DNA of 48,127 nt from Magnetospira sp. (GTDB lineage Bacteria > Pseudomonadota > Alphaproteobacteria > Rhodospirillales > Magnetospiraceae). The notes under the pieces were generated by a model, which did not search any database, was not told the origin of the DNA, and saw nothing but the letters and a program-made list of their open reading frames with translations. The translations under genes were made by a program, and so were the position numbers. The stretch is taken from positions 1 through 48,127 of the forward strand of contig JANQIL010000110.1 in assembly GCA_028282245.1 (NCBI GenBank). Reading direction: 5' to 3'. This document shows positions 7,925-16,798 of the stretch, piece after piece (the stretch's first letter is position 1; each line of letters starts with the position of its first letter).

Positions 7925-7961
7925 CCGAACGGATGGCCTCACGCGGGATCCATCCGTTCGG
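7925..7961. terminator. stem-loop between convergent livK and Nudix gene
   Basis: Perfect 12-bp arms CCGAACGGATGG (7925-7936) and CCATCCGTTCGG (7950-7961) enclose a 13-nt loop, starting 26 nt after the livK stop. The right arm is inside the last codons of the Nudix gene. There is no T-tract on either side, so it may act as an RNA-stabilising or Rho-assisted end rather than a classical intrinsic terminator. It can fold in both transcripts. Confidence 0.55.
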
Positions 7962-8409
7962 ACGCATCGAGCATCCGGGCCCGCCGCGCGACCTTGGAAA
8001 CGCCGAAGCTCATGGCGAGTCCCGCCTCGTCCAGGTCGGCAAATCCGATCCAGCGGGCCTCCAGCGCATCGTCCCCGGCGACCGGCTCTCCGGAAACCCA
8101 CCGGCAAAGCACCGCGATCAGGATGAAATGCCGGCGCAACCCGCCGGCCCCGTCGCGGTCGAACACGTCAACGGCGGTGAACACCGGACCGGCTTCCGCG
8201 TGAACGCCGGTTTCCTCCAACAGCTCGCGGACGGCGGCGTCCCGAATGCTCTCTCCGAACTCGATCTTGCCGCCCGGAAATCCCCAGCGCCCGGCATCCG
8301 GAGGGTTGGCGCGGCGGACCAGCAACACCTCGTCGTCCCGTATGACGGCCGCGATGGTGGCCGCGATCGGCCGATCGACCGCCGATGCATCCGAGACGAA
8401 CGTCGTCAT
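7939..8409 (-). CDS. Nudix hydrolase
   Basis: Nudix enzymes hydrolyse nucleoside diphosphates linked to another group. The complete Nudix box is present, G47-x5-E53-x7-R61-E62-L-L-E65-E66-T-G68-V, preceded by VLLVRRANPPDAGRWGFPGG. The protein has 156 residues, a single-domain enzyme. The C-terminal half (RRHFILIAVLCRW, ARWIGFADLDEAGL) resembles the ADP-ribose pyrophosphatase/MutT-like group, but the substrate cannot be deduced. The ATG at 8409 has GGGGAG 7 nt upstream. It lies 62 nt after livM on the same strand, so it may be read through from the liv operon. A functional link to amino-acid uptake is not apparent. Confidence 0.9.
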   Translation of the reverse strand: MTTFVSDASAVDRPIAATIAAVIRDDEVLLVRRANPPDAGRWGFPGGKIEFGESIRDAAVRELLEETGVHAEAGPVFTAVDVFDRDGAGGLRRHFILIAVLCRWVSGEPVAGDDALEARWIGFADLDEAGLAMSFGVSKVARRARMLDASERMDPA

Positions 8410-8471
8410 GACATGGCTCCCCACGCGATCCGAGACAACCCGGTGGCCAGCCCGCCCGGGAACCGCCGCGA

Positions 8472-9398
8472 TCAATCCTCGCCCGGCTTGCCCAGCTTCG
8501 GCCGTTCCTCCGGCAACAACCCCTCCGGCCGGTAGAGGAGGATCACCTGAAGCACGATGCCGATCAGCAGCACCCGCAGGGCACCGGCCTGGGTCACGTA
8601 TTCGACCGGCAGTCGCGAGGTGAGGATCTCCGACCCCGACCACAGGATCCAGATGACCAGGGTCCCGAACAGCGCTCCCTTGTTGTTGCCGGACCCGCCG
8701 GCGATCAGCGCCACCCAGATCAGGAAGGTGCCGTAAAGGGGGCCGAACGCCTCCGGACTGACGAAGCCGTTGAAATGAGCGAAAAGCGCTCCCCCGAGGC
8801 CCATGATCGCCGAACCGACCACGAACGCCTGAAGCCGGAAGTAGGAGACGTCCTTGCCCGACGCCATGACGGCGTTCTCGTTCTCGCGGATCGCCCTGAG
8901 CACCCGCCCCCAGGGCGATTTTCGGGCCCGCTCGATCAACAGGTAGACCAGCGCCACGAAGGCGAGCACCACCGCCAGCAGGCCCGCCTCGCTCTCCACC
9001 GGGCGCGAAATACCCGGAATGCCCCGCACCCCGTTGGTCAGCCAGTCCTCGTTCTTGAGCACATGGCGGATGATTTCGGCGATGCCGATGGTCGCGATGG
9101 CCAGGTAGTCGGTGCGCAATCGCATGGTGCCCCAGCCGACCAACACCGCGATCAAGCCGGACGCCAGCATCGCCGCCGCGATTCCGACCGGGAACGGCAG
9201 GTCGAAGCCGCCCAGGTGGGACGCGGTCTCCGGAGTGGTGAAAATGGCCGAGGTATAGGCACCGACCGCGAAGAAGCCGGCGACGCCAATGTTGAACTGG
9301 CCGGTGAATCCCCACTGCAAATTCAGGCCGAGGGCCAGGATCGCGTAAATCCCGGTCATGGTCAGGAAGAAGACGCCGTAGTCGAGCAAGCTTTCCAT
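8472..9398 (-). CDS. livM: branched-chain amino-acid ABC transporter permease LivM
   Basis: This is the second inner-membrane subunit of the transporter. The 308-residue protein has about eight to nine hydrophobic segments, the first being FFLTMTGIYAILALGLNLQWGFTGQFNIGVAGF (residue 11 on; the LN.Q.G..G..N.G...F pattern is the LivM hallmark). The EAA-like cytoplasmic loop carries SPWGRVLRAIRENENAVMASG. The start ATG shares one base with the livH stop (TGATG), so the two permeases are translationally coupled. The C-terminus ends with a charged tail after VILLYRPEGLLPEERP, usual for the family. Confidence 0.94.
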   Translation of the reverse strand: MESLLDYGVFFLTMTGIYAILALGLNLQWGFTGQFNIGVAGFFAVGAYTSAIFTTPETASHLGGFDLPFPVGIAAAMLASGLIAVLVGWGTMRLRTDYLAIATIGIAEIIRHVLKNEDWLTNGVRGIPGISRPVESEAGLLAVVLAFVALVYLLIERARKSPWGRVLRAIRENENAVMASGKDVSYFRLQAFVVGSAIMGLGGALFAHFNGFVSPEAFGPLYGTFLIWVALIAGGSGNNKGALFGTLVIWILWSGSEILTSRLPVEYVTQAGALRVLLIGIVLQVILLYRPEGLLPEERPKLGKPGED

Positions 9399-10258
9399 CA
9401 GGTCCGCCCTCCGAACAGGCCGCTCGGCCGGACCACCAGCATGGCCACCATGATGGCGAAGGCGACCGCCGGCTTGTAGGTCGGTTCCAGGAACAGTGTC
9501 GACAGTTCCATGGCGATGCCGATCACCATGCCGCCCGCGATGGCGCCATAGGGCTTGCCGATGCCGCCCAGGATCGCCGCCGCGAACACCGGCAACAGCA
9601 CCCCCCAGCCGATGGTCGGATGCAGGCGGGTGTCCATGCCGAGGAACACGCCCGCCGCCGCCGCCATGGCGCCGCCCAGGACCCAGGTGCCCATGACCAC
9701 CCGTTCCGCCGGAATGCCGGTCACCAGGGCGAGATCCACGTTATCGCTCATCGCGCGCATCGCCTTGCCCATCTTGGTGCGGGTCAGGAACAGGTGCAGG
9801 CCGATCACCAGCACCACCGCGCCGGCGACGATCCACACGTGATCCGGCTTGATGATCAGTCCGAAGACGCGGTGCGGAATCTGGATGCCGCTTTGAAAAA
9901 CCTGGCTATTCGGACCCCAGATGAGTTGAATCACGCTGCGCAGCGCCAGCGCCATGCCGAACGAGGAAATCAGGAGAATCACCGGCGCCGTGCGGCGCAG
10001 GCGCCGATAGATCGTCTGGTCGATGAGCACCGCCACGCCGGCGGTGAGCCCCATCGCCAGAGGCAGCGCGGCAAGTGGCGATATCTCCAGACCGACGACG
10101 AACACCAGCCCGAAATAGGCTCCAAGGGTCATCATGTCGCCGTGCGCGAAATGGGCGAAGCGCAGGATGCCGAAAACCATCGAGACGCCGATCGCGCCCA
10201 GGGTCAGGATGCTGCCCAGCACGACGCCGTAGATCAGGAGTTGCAGAACATCCAACAT
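9398..10258 (-). CDS. livH: branched-chain amino-acid ABC transporter permease LivH
   Basis: This is the first permease subunit, 286 residues from the ATG at 10258; the frame extends to 10342, but the added residues read through livF. It shows GVVLGSILTLGAIGVSMVFGILRFAHFAHGDMMTLGAYFG at the N-terminus, the LivH signature, and the coupling-loop sequence TKMGKAMRAMSDNVDLALVTG. It has about eight predicted membrane segments. It starts 8 nt after the livF stop and couples to livM by a 1-nt overlap. Confidence 0.94.
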   Translation of the reverse strand: MLDVLQLLIYGVVLGSILTLGAIGVSMVFGILRFAHFAHGDMMTLGAYFGLVFVVGLEISPLAALPLAMGLTAGVAVLIDQTIYRRLRRTAPVILLISSFGMALALRSVIQLIWGPNSQVFQSGIQIPHRVFGLIIKPDHVWIVAGAVVLVIGLHLFLTRTKMGKAMRAMSDNVDLALVTGIPAERVVMGTWVLGGAMAAAAGVFLGMDTRLHPTIGWGVLLPVFAAAILGGIGKPYGAIAGGMVIGIAMELSTLFLEPTYKPAVAFAIMVAMLVVRPSGLFGGRT

Positions 10259-10266
10259 CCGCTCGC

Positions 10267-10971
10267 TCAGCCCCCCAGGAACATCTCGGCCACCTCGCGG
10301 TTGGCCAGCAGGTTGGGGCCGGTGTCCTCGAATCGCTTGCACCCCATGGCCAGAACCAGGCCGCGATGGGCGATCTCAAGGGCCTGACGGGCGTTCTGCT
10401 CGACCATGAGGACGGTGATGCCGAGCCCGTTGACTCGCTGGATCATCTCGAAGGTCTGGCCGATGAACTTCGGCGACAGGCCGGCCGTCGGTTCGTCGAG
10501 CATCAGCAGGCGCGGCTCCATCATCAGGGCGCGCCCCATGGCCACCATCTGCCGCTCACCGCCCGACATCAGGCCGGCCTCCTGCGACTGCCGCTCGGCC
10601 AGACGGGGGAATAGATCGAACACCTTCTCCATGGCCGGGCGAATGTCGTCCTTGCGCGGATAGGCGCCCATTTCCAGATTCTCGCGCACCGTCATGGTGG
10701 GAAACACGTTGCGCTCCTGGGGCACGTAGCCGACGCCACGCCGCACCATACGTTCCGGCGGCTGATTGACGATGCTCTCGCCGTCCAGGGCAATATCGCC
10801 CTTGCGCACCTTGACGAGTCCGAACACGGCCTTCATCAGGGTCGACTTGCCGGCCCCGTTGGGCCCCACGATGACCGCGATCTCGCCCTTCTCCACCGTC
10901 AGGTCGGTACCGCGCAAGATGTCCAGCCCGCCGTATCCGGCATAGACGCCGCGCCCTTCGAGAAAGCTCAT
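10267..10971 (-). CDS. livF: branched-chain amino-acid ABC transporter ATPase LivF
   Basis: This is one of the two cytoplasmic ATPases of the transporter. The 234-residue protein has Walker A GPNGAGKST (36-44), the Q-loop region GYVPQERNVFPTMTV (81-95), an ABC signature MSGGE (135-139, with Met in place of the usual Leu), Walker B LLMLDEPTAGL (155-165) and the switch His replaced in context by VLMVEQNA, all normal for LivF. The ATG at 10971 overlaps the livG stop by 4 nt (ATGA). Confidence 0.95.
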   Translation of the reverse strand: MSFLEGRGVYAGYGGLDILRGTDLTVEKGEIAVIVGPNGAGKSTLMKAVFGLVKVRKGDIALDGESIVNQPPERMVRRGVGYVPQERNVFPTMTVRENLEMGAYPRKDDIRPAMEKVFDLFPRLAERQSQEAGLMSGGERQMVAMGRALMMEPRLLMLDEPTAGLSPKFIGQTFEMIQRVNGLGITVLMVEQNARQALEIAHRGLVLAMGCKRFEDTGPNLLANREVAEMFLGG

Positions 10972-11750
10972 GGGGTGTCGTCTCCGCGCGCCGCGGCACC
11001 GCCGCCGAAATAGGCATCGAGCACCGCCTCGTTGCTCCGCACGTGGTTCATGCTTCCCTCGGTGAGTACCCGGCCCTGCGCCATCACCACCACCGGATCG
11101 CACAGCCGGGTGATCACGTCCATGTCGTGCTCGATGATGCAGAAGGTATAGCCCCGTTCCTCGTTCAGCCGCCGAATGGACTCGCAGAGCTTGGCGAGCA
11201 GGGTCCGATTGACTCCGGCTCCCGGCTCGTCCAGCAGCACCACCTTGGCGTCGGTCATCATGGTGCGCCCCAGCTCAAGCAGCTTCTTCTGGCCGCCCGA
11301 CAGATTGCCGGCCAGCTCGCGCGCGACGTGCCCCAGTTGCAGGAAATCGATGACCTCCTCGGCTTTCTCGCGCACCCGCCGTTCCTCGGCCGCCACCCGG
11401 CCCGGCCGCAGCCAGGTCGCGAGCAGCCGTTCCCCCGACTGCCCGGCCGGCACGACCATCAGGTTTTCGATCAGCGTCATGCGGCTGAATTCCTGGGGAA
11501 TCTGGAACGTTCGGACCAGCCCGCGGTGGAACAGCCGGTGTGGTGGCTGGCCGGTGACGTCCTTGCCTTCGAGCAGCACCCGCCCGGTATCGGCGCGGAT
11601 GAAGCCGGCCACGATGTTGAACAGGGTCGTCTTGCCCGCCCCGTTCGGGCCGATCAAGCCGGTAATGCGTCCCTTGGCAATTCGAAACGAACATCCGTCG
11701 ACCGCCCGAATACCGGAAAAATGCTTGCTGACGTTGTCGATAACGATCAC
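10968..11750 (-). CDS. livG: branched-chain amino-acid ABC transporter ATPase LivG
   Basis: This is the partner ATPase, 260 residues. Walker A GPNGAGKTT lies at 34-42, the signature is LSGGQ, Walker B is VVLLDEPGAGVN, and the H-loop is CIIEHDMDVI. The LivG-specific segment LVRTFQIPQEFSRMTLIENLMV follows Walker A. The start is GTG at 11750 (no better ATG gives the MIVIDNVSKHFSGI opening). It is the first gene of livG-livF-livH-livM, all overlapping or within 8 nt. livK is not part of this transcript. Confidence 0.94.
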   Translation of the reverse strand: MIVIDNVSKHFSGIRAVDGCSFRIAKGRITGLIGPNGAGKTTLFNIVAGFIRADTGRVLLEGKDVTGQPPHRLFHRGLVRTFQIPQEFSRMTLIENLMVVPAGQSGERLLATWLRPGRVAAEERRVREKAEEVIDFLQLGHVARELAGNLSGGQKKLLELGRTMMTDAKVVLLDEPGAGVNRTLLAKLCESIRRLNEERGYTFCIIEHDMDVITRLCDPVVVMAQGRVLTEGSMNHVRSNEAVLDAYFGGGAAARGDDTP

Positions 11751-11831
11751 GAAGCGGCGGCCCGAAGGAGTTCTTGACTGGAGCTCCGAAGAGCGAATTG
11801 GCGCTGAACGATACTCAGGCGACTCGGATTG

Positions 11832-12056
11832 TCAAAGGGAATTCCCCACCCTCGCCGCCCGTTTGCGCAAGACGTAGAGCAGTTTCGCCTTGGCGATTTG
11901 CTTGAGATCCTCCTTGGCGCGCTTCGGATCGCCGACGATGCAGACCTCGGTGTTGGTGATCGGATCGATCGCCGATACCTTCACGTAGGCGCCGACCCGG
12001 CGCATCTCGACCAGTACTTCCGGAAGATGGATATCGGGGTCCTTGTGGCGCGTCAT
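11832..12056 (-). CDS. small DUF6898-type protein
   Basis: This protein of 74 residues has a conserved core: VLVEMRRVGAYVKVSAIDPITNTEV followed by IVGDP and LKQIAKAKLLYVL. This matches the small alphaproteobacterial family annotated as DUF6898, whose function is unknown. It has no signal peptide or membrane segment; it looks like a compact cytosolic alpha/beta protein. ATG 12056 is the natural start, since the 30 residues upstream in frame do not look like the family. It is divergent from the sulfhydrylase gene with a 115-nt gap, and lies 81 nt upstream of livG on the same strand, so co-transcription with the liv operon is possible. The family call is from memory of the motif, not a search. 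Confidence 0.7.
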   Translation of the reverse strand: MTRHKDPDIHLPEVLVEMRRVGAYVKVSAIDPITNTEVCIVGDPKRAKEDLKQIAKAKLLYVLRKRAARVGNSL

Positions 12057-12171
12057 GGCAAACCGTGCGGCGTGTGGCCGATCCCGCGACGAGTTTAGAC
12101 GCATTACCGCTTGACGAAAAGCGCGCGGACGGTTTTCCTTGCGCAAAAAGTAGCTTTGGAGTTTTCACATA

Positions 12172-13464
12172 ATGACCGAAGAATTTACGCGCCCGGAAAC
12201 CGTGGCCCTGCACGGTGGCCATCGCCACGACCCGCAGACCAACGCCGTCGCGGTTCCGATCTACCAGACCACGTCGTACCAGTTCCGCGATACCGAGCAC
12301 GCCGCCAACCTGTTCGCGCTGAAGGAACTGGGCAACATCTACACGCGGATGATGAATCCGACCACCGACGTGCTGGAGAAACGCCTCGCCGCCCTGGACG
12401 GCGGCGTCGCTGGTCTGGCCACGGCGTCCGGGCAGTCGGCGGCCACCCTGTGCATCCTCAATCTGTGCCAGGCCGGAGACAACTTCGTCAGTTCGACCGA
12501 CCTGTACGGCGGGACCTGGAACCTGTTCGCGAACACCCTCACCGCGATGGGAATCGAGTGCCGCTTCGTCGACCCGGCCGATCCGGAAAACTTCCGGAAC
12601 GCCGCCGACGCGCGAACCCGCTGCTTCTTCGCCGAGACCCTGCCCAACCCGAAACTCAACGTGTTTCCGATCCGCGAGGTGGCCGACATCGGCCGCGAGA
12701 TCGGGCTGCCGCTGATTGTCGACAACACGGCGGCGCCGATCATTTGCCGGCCGCTGGAGCACGGGGCGGCGGTGGTGATGTACTCGACCACCAAGTACAT
12801 CGGCGGCCACGGCACCTCGATCGGCGGCGCGATCGTCGACGGCGGCAATTTCGACTGGGAGGCCGGCGGCGACCGTTTTCCGACCCTCAACCACCCGGAC
12901 CCGAGCTACCACGGGGCGGTGTGGACCGAGGCGGTGAAACCGCTCGGCCCGATCGCCTTCGCGATCCGCGCCCGGGTCACCCTGCTGCGCGACATCGGCG
13001 CCGCGATGAGCCCCTTCAACGCCTTCCTGTTCCTGCAGGGACTGGAAACCCTGCCGCTTCGGATGCGGGCCCACTGCGCCAACGCCGACACGGTGGCCGC
13101 CTTCCTGTCGGCCCATCCGAAGGTCGAGCGGGTGATCTTTCCGGGCCTCCAGGACGGCGAGATGCGGCGGCGCGCCGACGCCTACCTGAGCGGTGGACAT
13201 GGCGCCCTGCTCGGCTTCGAGTTGAAGGACGGCATGGAGGCCGGCAAGCGGTTCATCGACAGCCTGAAGCTGTTCTACCACGTGGCCAACATCGGCGACG
13301 CGCGCAGCCTGGCGATTCACCCGGCGACCACCACCCATTCCCAGTTGTCCGAACAGGAGCGGACGGCAACCGGGGTATCGGACGGCTACGTGCGGCTGTC
13401 GGTCGGCATCGAGCACGAGGAGGACATCCTGGCCGATCTCGCCCGGGCGCTGGAGGCAGCCTGA
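12172..13464 (+). CDS. metY: O-acetylhomoserine sulfhydrylase (aminocarboxypropyltransferase)
   Basis: This PLP enzyme of the Cys/Met metabolism family makes homocysteine directly from O-acetylhomoserine and sulfide. The 430-residue length and the long loop after the PLP lysine match MetY better than MetB or MetC. Motifs are VALHGGHRHDPQTNAVAVPIYQTTSY (11-36), YTRMMNPT (57-64), ATASGQSA (83-90), the active-site YSTTKYIGGHGTSIGG with Lys208, and the C-terminal ARSLAIHPATTTHSQL. A weak ribosome site GGAG lies 10 nt upstream. I looked for a SAM-II or SAM/SAH riboswitch in the 115-nt leader and saw no convincing match. The sulfide user sits a few kilobases from a persulfide dioxygenase gene. Confidence 0.93.
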   Translation: MTEEFTRPETVALHGGHRHDPQTNAVAVPIYQTTSYQFRDTEHAANLFALKELGNIYTRMMNPTTDVLEKRLAALDGGVAGLATASGQSAATLCILNLCQAGDNFVSSTDLYGGTWNLFANTLTAMGIECRFVDPADPENFRNAADARTRCFFAETLPNPKLNVFPIREVADIGREIGLPLIVDNTAAPIICRPLEHGAAVVMYSTTKYIGGHGTSIGGAIVDGGNFDWEAGGDRFPTLNHPDPSYHGAVWTEAVKPLGPIAFAIRARVTLLRDIGAAMSPFNAFLFLQGLETLPLRMRAHCANADTVAAFLSAHPKVERVIFPGLQDGEMRRRADAYLSGGHGALLGFELKDGMEAGKRFIDSLKLFYHVANIGDARSLAIHPATTTHSQLSEQERTATGVSDGYVRLSVGIEHEEDILADLARALEAA

Positions 13465-13495
13465 TCCAGGCCATTCACGCGCCCGGATCATCGCG

Positions 13496-13526
13496 GGCCG
13501 TCGCCTCGATCCTCCTGGCGACGGCC
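13496..13526. terminator. stem-loop between convergent metY and chemoreceptor gene
   Basis: Perfect 10-bp arms GGCCGTCGCC (13496-13505) and GGCGACGGCC (13517-13526) enclose an 11-nt loop, in the 81-nt space between two converging genes. No T-run follows on either strand, so it is a candidate bidirectional transcript end without the classical U-tract. Confidence 0.5.
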
Positions 13527-13545
13527 ACTGTCGCCGCGCCGCCGG

Positions 13546-15630
13546 TCAGGATCGGATCTTGGACAGGAAGTCGGCGACCTGTTGATTCAACCGCGACGCC
13601 TGCTCCGCCAAGCCATTGGCCGCCTCCTGGACGGTGACGGCCGAGCGGCCGGTTTCCTCGGTGGATTCACGGACTCGGACGATGTTCGACGTGACCATCG
13701 TCGTGCCCGAGGACGCCTCCTGAACGCTGCGCGAGATTTCCTGGGTCGCCGCGTTCTGTTCCTCGACCGCCGCCGCGATGGAGGCGGCGATGTCGTTGAT
13801 GGTGGCGATGGTGGTTCCGATCTCGCCGATGACGGCAACGGAGTTCTTCGTTTCGGCCTGAATGGAGTTGATCTGCTGGCCGATCTCCTCGGTGGCCTTG
13901 GCGGTCTGGTTGGCGAGGTTCTTGACCTCGGAGGCGACCACCGCGAACCCCTTGCCGGCCTCGCCGGCCCGGGCCGCCTCGATCGTGGCGTTGAGGGCCA
14001 GCAGGTTGGTCTGATCGGCGATATCGGTGATCAGGGTGACCACCTCGCCGATCCGCTCGGCCGCCGCCGCCAGCCCCTGAACCCGATGGTTGGCGTCCTC
14101 GGCCTGCTCCACGGCCTGGCTGGAAACGCCGCTCGCCCGGTGCACCTGGCCGCCGATCTCGCCGATCGAGGCGGCCAACTGCTCGGACGCCGCGGCCACC
14201 GTCGAAACGTTGGCGCTGGCCTGCTCCGCCGCCTCCGCCACAGCTATCGCCTGGCCGACCGCGCCGTCGGCGATGTTGCTCATACCCTTTGACGTGCCGG
14301 CCATCTCGCGGGCCGCGCCACCCACCGCGGAGACGGTTTCGCCGATCGAGGATTCGAAGGTGTCGGCAAGCTCGCGCAGGGCCCGTACGCGTTCGTCGCG
14401 CGCGCGCTGCTCCGATGCCTGTTGCTCCCTTTCCAATTCGCGGACGCGTTTCAGGTTGTCGCGGAATCCGGACAAGGCCCGGGCGATGCGGCCGATCTCG
14501 TCGCCGCGCCGAAGGTCGGGAATCTCGCTGTCGTAGTCTCCGCCGTCGATCCGGCCGATGGTCTCGATCACCCGGGCCACCGGTCGCGACACGACGAACC
14601 GACCGATCACCGCCAGCGACACCACGAGCACGGCCAGCAACACCACGCCCACGATCCACGTCAGGGTCTGCTGCCAGGAGGCATCGGCCAGCATCTCCTT
14701 GACCGGAAGAGTCACGATCACCGCCCAAGATGAATCGAGGCCCCGCAGCGAGAACGGCAGGACGAGGCGCACCAACTCGGCGCCGGAGCCCGGGTCCACG
14801 TCGGCGATCGTCGTTTCCTTGGCGTCGCCAATCCACGATTCCATTCCCTTCAATCCGGGCATGGTCTCGGACGCGTCCTTTCCCCAAGCGTCGGACTCGG
14901 GATAGCCGACCCATTTGCCGCCGCCCGAAACCACGTGGACACTGCCGGTGCCAAAGGGCCGGACCTCCTTGAGATCGCTCCAGATATCGTTGAGCAGGAT
15001 GTCCACGCCGGCCACCCCGACCACGCGGCCATTGAGTCGGATCGGATGGCAGAGCGATGTCATGAACGCCGCCTTGCCCTGAATGTCGTAGACCGTCGGC
15101 TCCGTGAGGAAGGCCTTGCCGCTCGTGAGCGGGACCTTGTAGTAGCTTGAGGTTTCGTCATCGGCGTCGAGCGACGGCAGATGATATTGCGTCAGCCCCT
15201 CCGAATCCTTGAAATCGTAGAAATAGGTGTCGTATCGGCCATCGTTGGGGGCGCCGGCGGCCGCCAGTTCCGCGTCCCGTTCGTCGAGGGCGCCGGGCTC
15301 GAAACCGGCCCATGCGCCGGCAAGCTCCGGGTTGGCGAGCATGGTGTTGCGCAGAATCCCGTCGAGGGCCTCGCGGTCCGTGTCCCCGCGCTCGGCAAGG
15401 GCCTGGAAGGTCGCCGCCAGATCCTCGGCCCGGGTCAGCGCCACCTCGAGGCGGCGCTTGACCGTCTCGGCCTCGGTCCGGCCGATCGCGCGCCCATGTT
15501 CGAGCGCCGCCCGCTCCGTCATGCTCGCCGTTTCGAAGGCCAGATATCCCATCGCGACAATCATGAATGCCGTGACCGCGAGCGCGCCGGCGAGAGTCAT
15601 TTTCAATGTCACGGAATGATTGGAAAACAT
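13546..15630 (-). CDS. methyl-accepting chemotaxis protein with double Cache sensor
   Basis: A transmembrane chemoreceptor of 694 residues from ATG 15630 (GGGGAGG lies just upstream; an in-frame start at 15669 would add 13 residues). It has TM1 at about 11-32, a periplasmic dCache-type ligand domain at about 35-318 ([32 protein letters not shown]), TM2 at about 323-347, HAMP at 348-400 ([19 protein letters not shown]) and a signalling domain at about 430-690. The hairpin tip reads [20 protein letters not shown] and then [13 protein letters not shown], the canonical CheA/CheW contact region. No CheR/CheB-binding pentapeptide is at the C-terminus. The ligand is unknown; dCache receptors mostly bind amino acids, amines or carboxylates. 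cheW and motAB occur later in the window but not in the same operon. Confidence 0.95.
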   Translation of the reverse strand: MFSNHSVTLKMTLAGALAVTAFMIVAMGYLAFETASMTERAALEHGRAIGRTEAETVKRRLEVALTRAEDLAATFQALAERGDTDREALDGILRNTMLANPELAGAWAGFEPGALDERDAELAAAGAPNDGRYDTYFYDFKDSEGLTQYHLPSLDADDETSSYYKVPLTSGKAFLTEPTVYDIQGKAAFMTSLCHPIRLNGRVVGVAGVDILLNDIWSDLKEVRPFGTGSVHVVSGGGKWVGYPESDAWGKDASETMPGLKGMESWIGDAKETTIADVDPGSGAELVRLVLPFSLRGLDSSWAVIVTLPVKEMLADASWQQTLTWIVGVVLLAVLVVSLAVIGRFVVSRPVARVIETIGRIDGGDYDSEIPDLRRGDEIGRIARALSGFRDNLKRVRELEREQQASEQRARDERVRALRELADTFESSIGETVSAVGGAAREMAGTSKGMSNIADGAVGQAIAVAEAAEQASANVSTVAAASEQLAASIGEIGGQVHRASGVSSQAVEQAEDANHRVQGLAAAAERIGEVVTLITDIADQTNLLALNATIEAARAGEAGKGFAVVASEVKNLANQTAKATEEIGQQINSIQAETKNSVAVIGEIGTTIATINDIAASIAAAVEEQNAATQEISRSVQEASSGTTMVTSNIVRVRESTEETGRSAVTVQEAANGLAEQASRLNQQVADFLSKIRS

Positions 15631-15993
15631 GCGAACCTCCCCTTCGACGTTCCGGCCAATGGATTGCACGGATTGTCGTGTTCACATTAATCAAAGCTAA
15701 AATTCAGTTTCTCCATATTACAGGAACGACCACGAAATTGCTTTGGAATTCTTTCGCAAGCCATTGCTTTCACGATCCGCGCCCGAGTGATGTTGCCGCG
15801 TGGCGCGGACACGGCGATGAATCGATTCAGGGTCACCCCATCCCCGCGGAGATTGATGGTGGCTCAACGCGTGCCCCGAATGAGCGATCTGGAATCCACA
15901 TAGTACCGCACGGCATCATGTCCCATCACCGCCCTTGAATTCCGGAGCCGGTTCTCCACTTAAAGATTGTGTTACAGAAATTCGGGAGACCCC
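15631..15993. other. 363-nt divergent intergenic region (chemoreceptor / persulfide dioxygenase)
   Basis: The part near the chemoreceptor (about 15680-15770) is AT-rich and probably holds its minus-strand promoter, with TAATAT as a possible -10 box. The rest is GC-rich up to GGGAG before the dioxygenase ATG. Short open frames here lack family resemblance. I see no RNA gene, repeat or clear operator. Confidence 0.4.
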
Positions 15994-16746
15994 ATGATTT
16001 TCCGACAACTGTTCGACCCGATATCGAGCACCTATACCTACCTGATCGGCCATCCCGGCCATGGCCGGGCGGTGCTGGTCGATCCGGTTCTGGAAACCCA
16101 CGAGCGCGATCTGGCGCTGCTGAACGATCTCGGCCTCGCCCTGGCGGCGACCATCGAGACCCACATCCACGCCGATCACCTGACCTCGGCCCTGAAGCTC
16201 AAGTCCTTGACCGGATCGCGAATCGTGATTCCGGCCGGCACCGGGGCCGGCTGCGCCGACGCCGAACTGTCGGAGGAGCATCCCTACGAGGTCGACGGAT
16301 TGAGCCTCCGGCCGCTGTTCACCCCCGGCCATACCGACCATCATCTGAGCTACCGGCTCGATGGCGGCGCCTGGCAAGCGGTGCTGAGCGGCGACGCGCT
16401 GCTGATCGACGGCTGCGGGCGAACCGACTTCCAGGGTGGCGATTCGCGGACCCTCTACCGCTCGGTCCGCGACCGTCTGTTCACGCTGCCCGACGAGACG
16501 CTGGTCTATCCGGGCCATGACTACCAGGGCCGCCGGGTATCGTCCATCGGCCAGGAAAAGGACCGCAATCCACGCCTGGGCGGCGAGCGGACGGCCAAGG
16601 AGTTCGCCCGGATCATGGCCGACCTCGACCTGCCCTACCCGAAAAAGATCGATCTCGCGGTGCCCGGCAACCTCGACTGTGGCCGCTGCCCGGACAACGT
16701 GCCCAGGGACATGGAGCGTCTCTGCGATCCGTCCGTGCAGGGATAG
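15994..16746 (+). CDS. ETHE1-type persulfide dioxygenase (metallo-beta-lactamase fold)
   Basis: These enzymes oxidise glutathione persulfide to sulfite with a mononuclear iron. The 250-residue protein has HIHADH (His57-x-His59-x-Asp61-His62), GHTDHH with His113, SGDALLIDGCGRTDFQGGD with Asp134, and YPGHDYQGR with His175. His57, His113 and Asp134 fit the 2-His-1-Asp iron site of ETHE1. The long C-terminal match (KDRNPRL, EFARIMADLDLPYPKKIDLAVPGNLDCG) is specific to ETHE1-like proteins as opposed to glyoxalase II. The start ATG has GGGAG 6 nt upstream; an upstream in-frame TTG at 15967 is not needed. No rhodanese domain is fused and no sulfide:quinone oxidoreductase is adjacent, so its sulfur-oxidising partners must be elsewhere. 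Confidence 0.9.
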   Translation: MIFRQLFDPISSTYTYLIGHPGHGRAVLVDPVLETHERDLALLNDLGLALAATIETHIHADHLTSALKLKSLTGSRIVIPAGTGAGCADAELSEEHPYEVDGLSLRPLFTPGHTDHHLSYRLDGGAWQAVLSGDALLIDGCGRTDFQGGDSRTLYRSVRDRLFTLPDETLVYPGHDYQGRRVSSIGQEKDRNPRLGGERTAKEFARIMADLDLPYPKKIDLAVPGNLDCGRCPDNVPRDMERLCDPSVQG

Positions 16747-16756
16747 ACTCCCGACC

Positions 16757-16773
16757 GGCCCCGTTTCGGGGCT
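16757..16773 (+). terminator. short hairpin after the persulfide dioxygenase gene
   Basis: GCCCCG (16758-16763), loop TTT, CGGGGC (16767-16772), extended by a G-T wobble, lies 11 nt after the stop. It is compact and GC-rich but has no T-tract, so a weak terminator call. Confidence 0.35.
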
Positions 16774-16798
16774 CCCGCCTCCGAATTCCGATTTCCGC

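Noticed and set aside
12057-12171. SAM-II or SAM/SAH riboswitch before metY
   Set aside because: GTAGCT near the start recalls the SAM-II end, but the upstream pairing strand and conserved core are missing.
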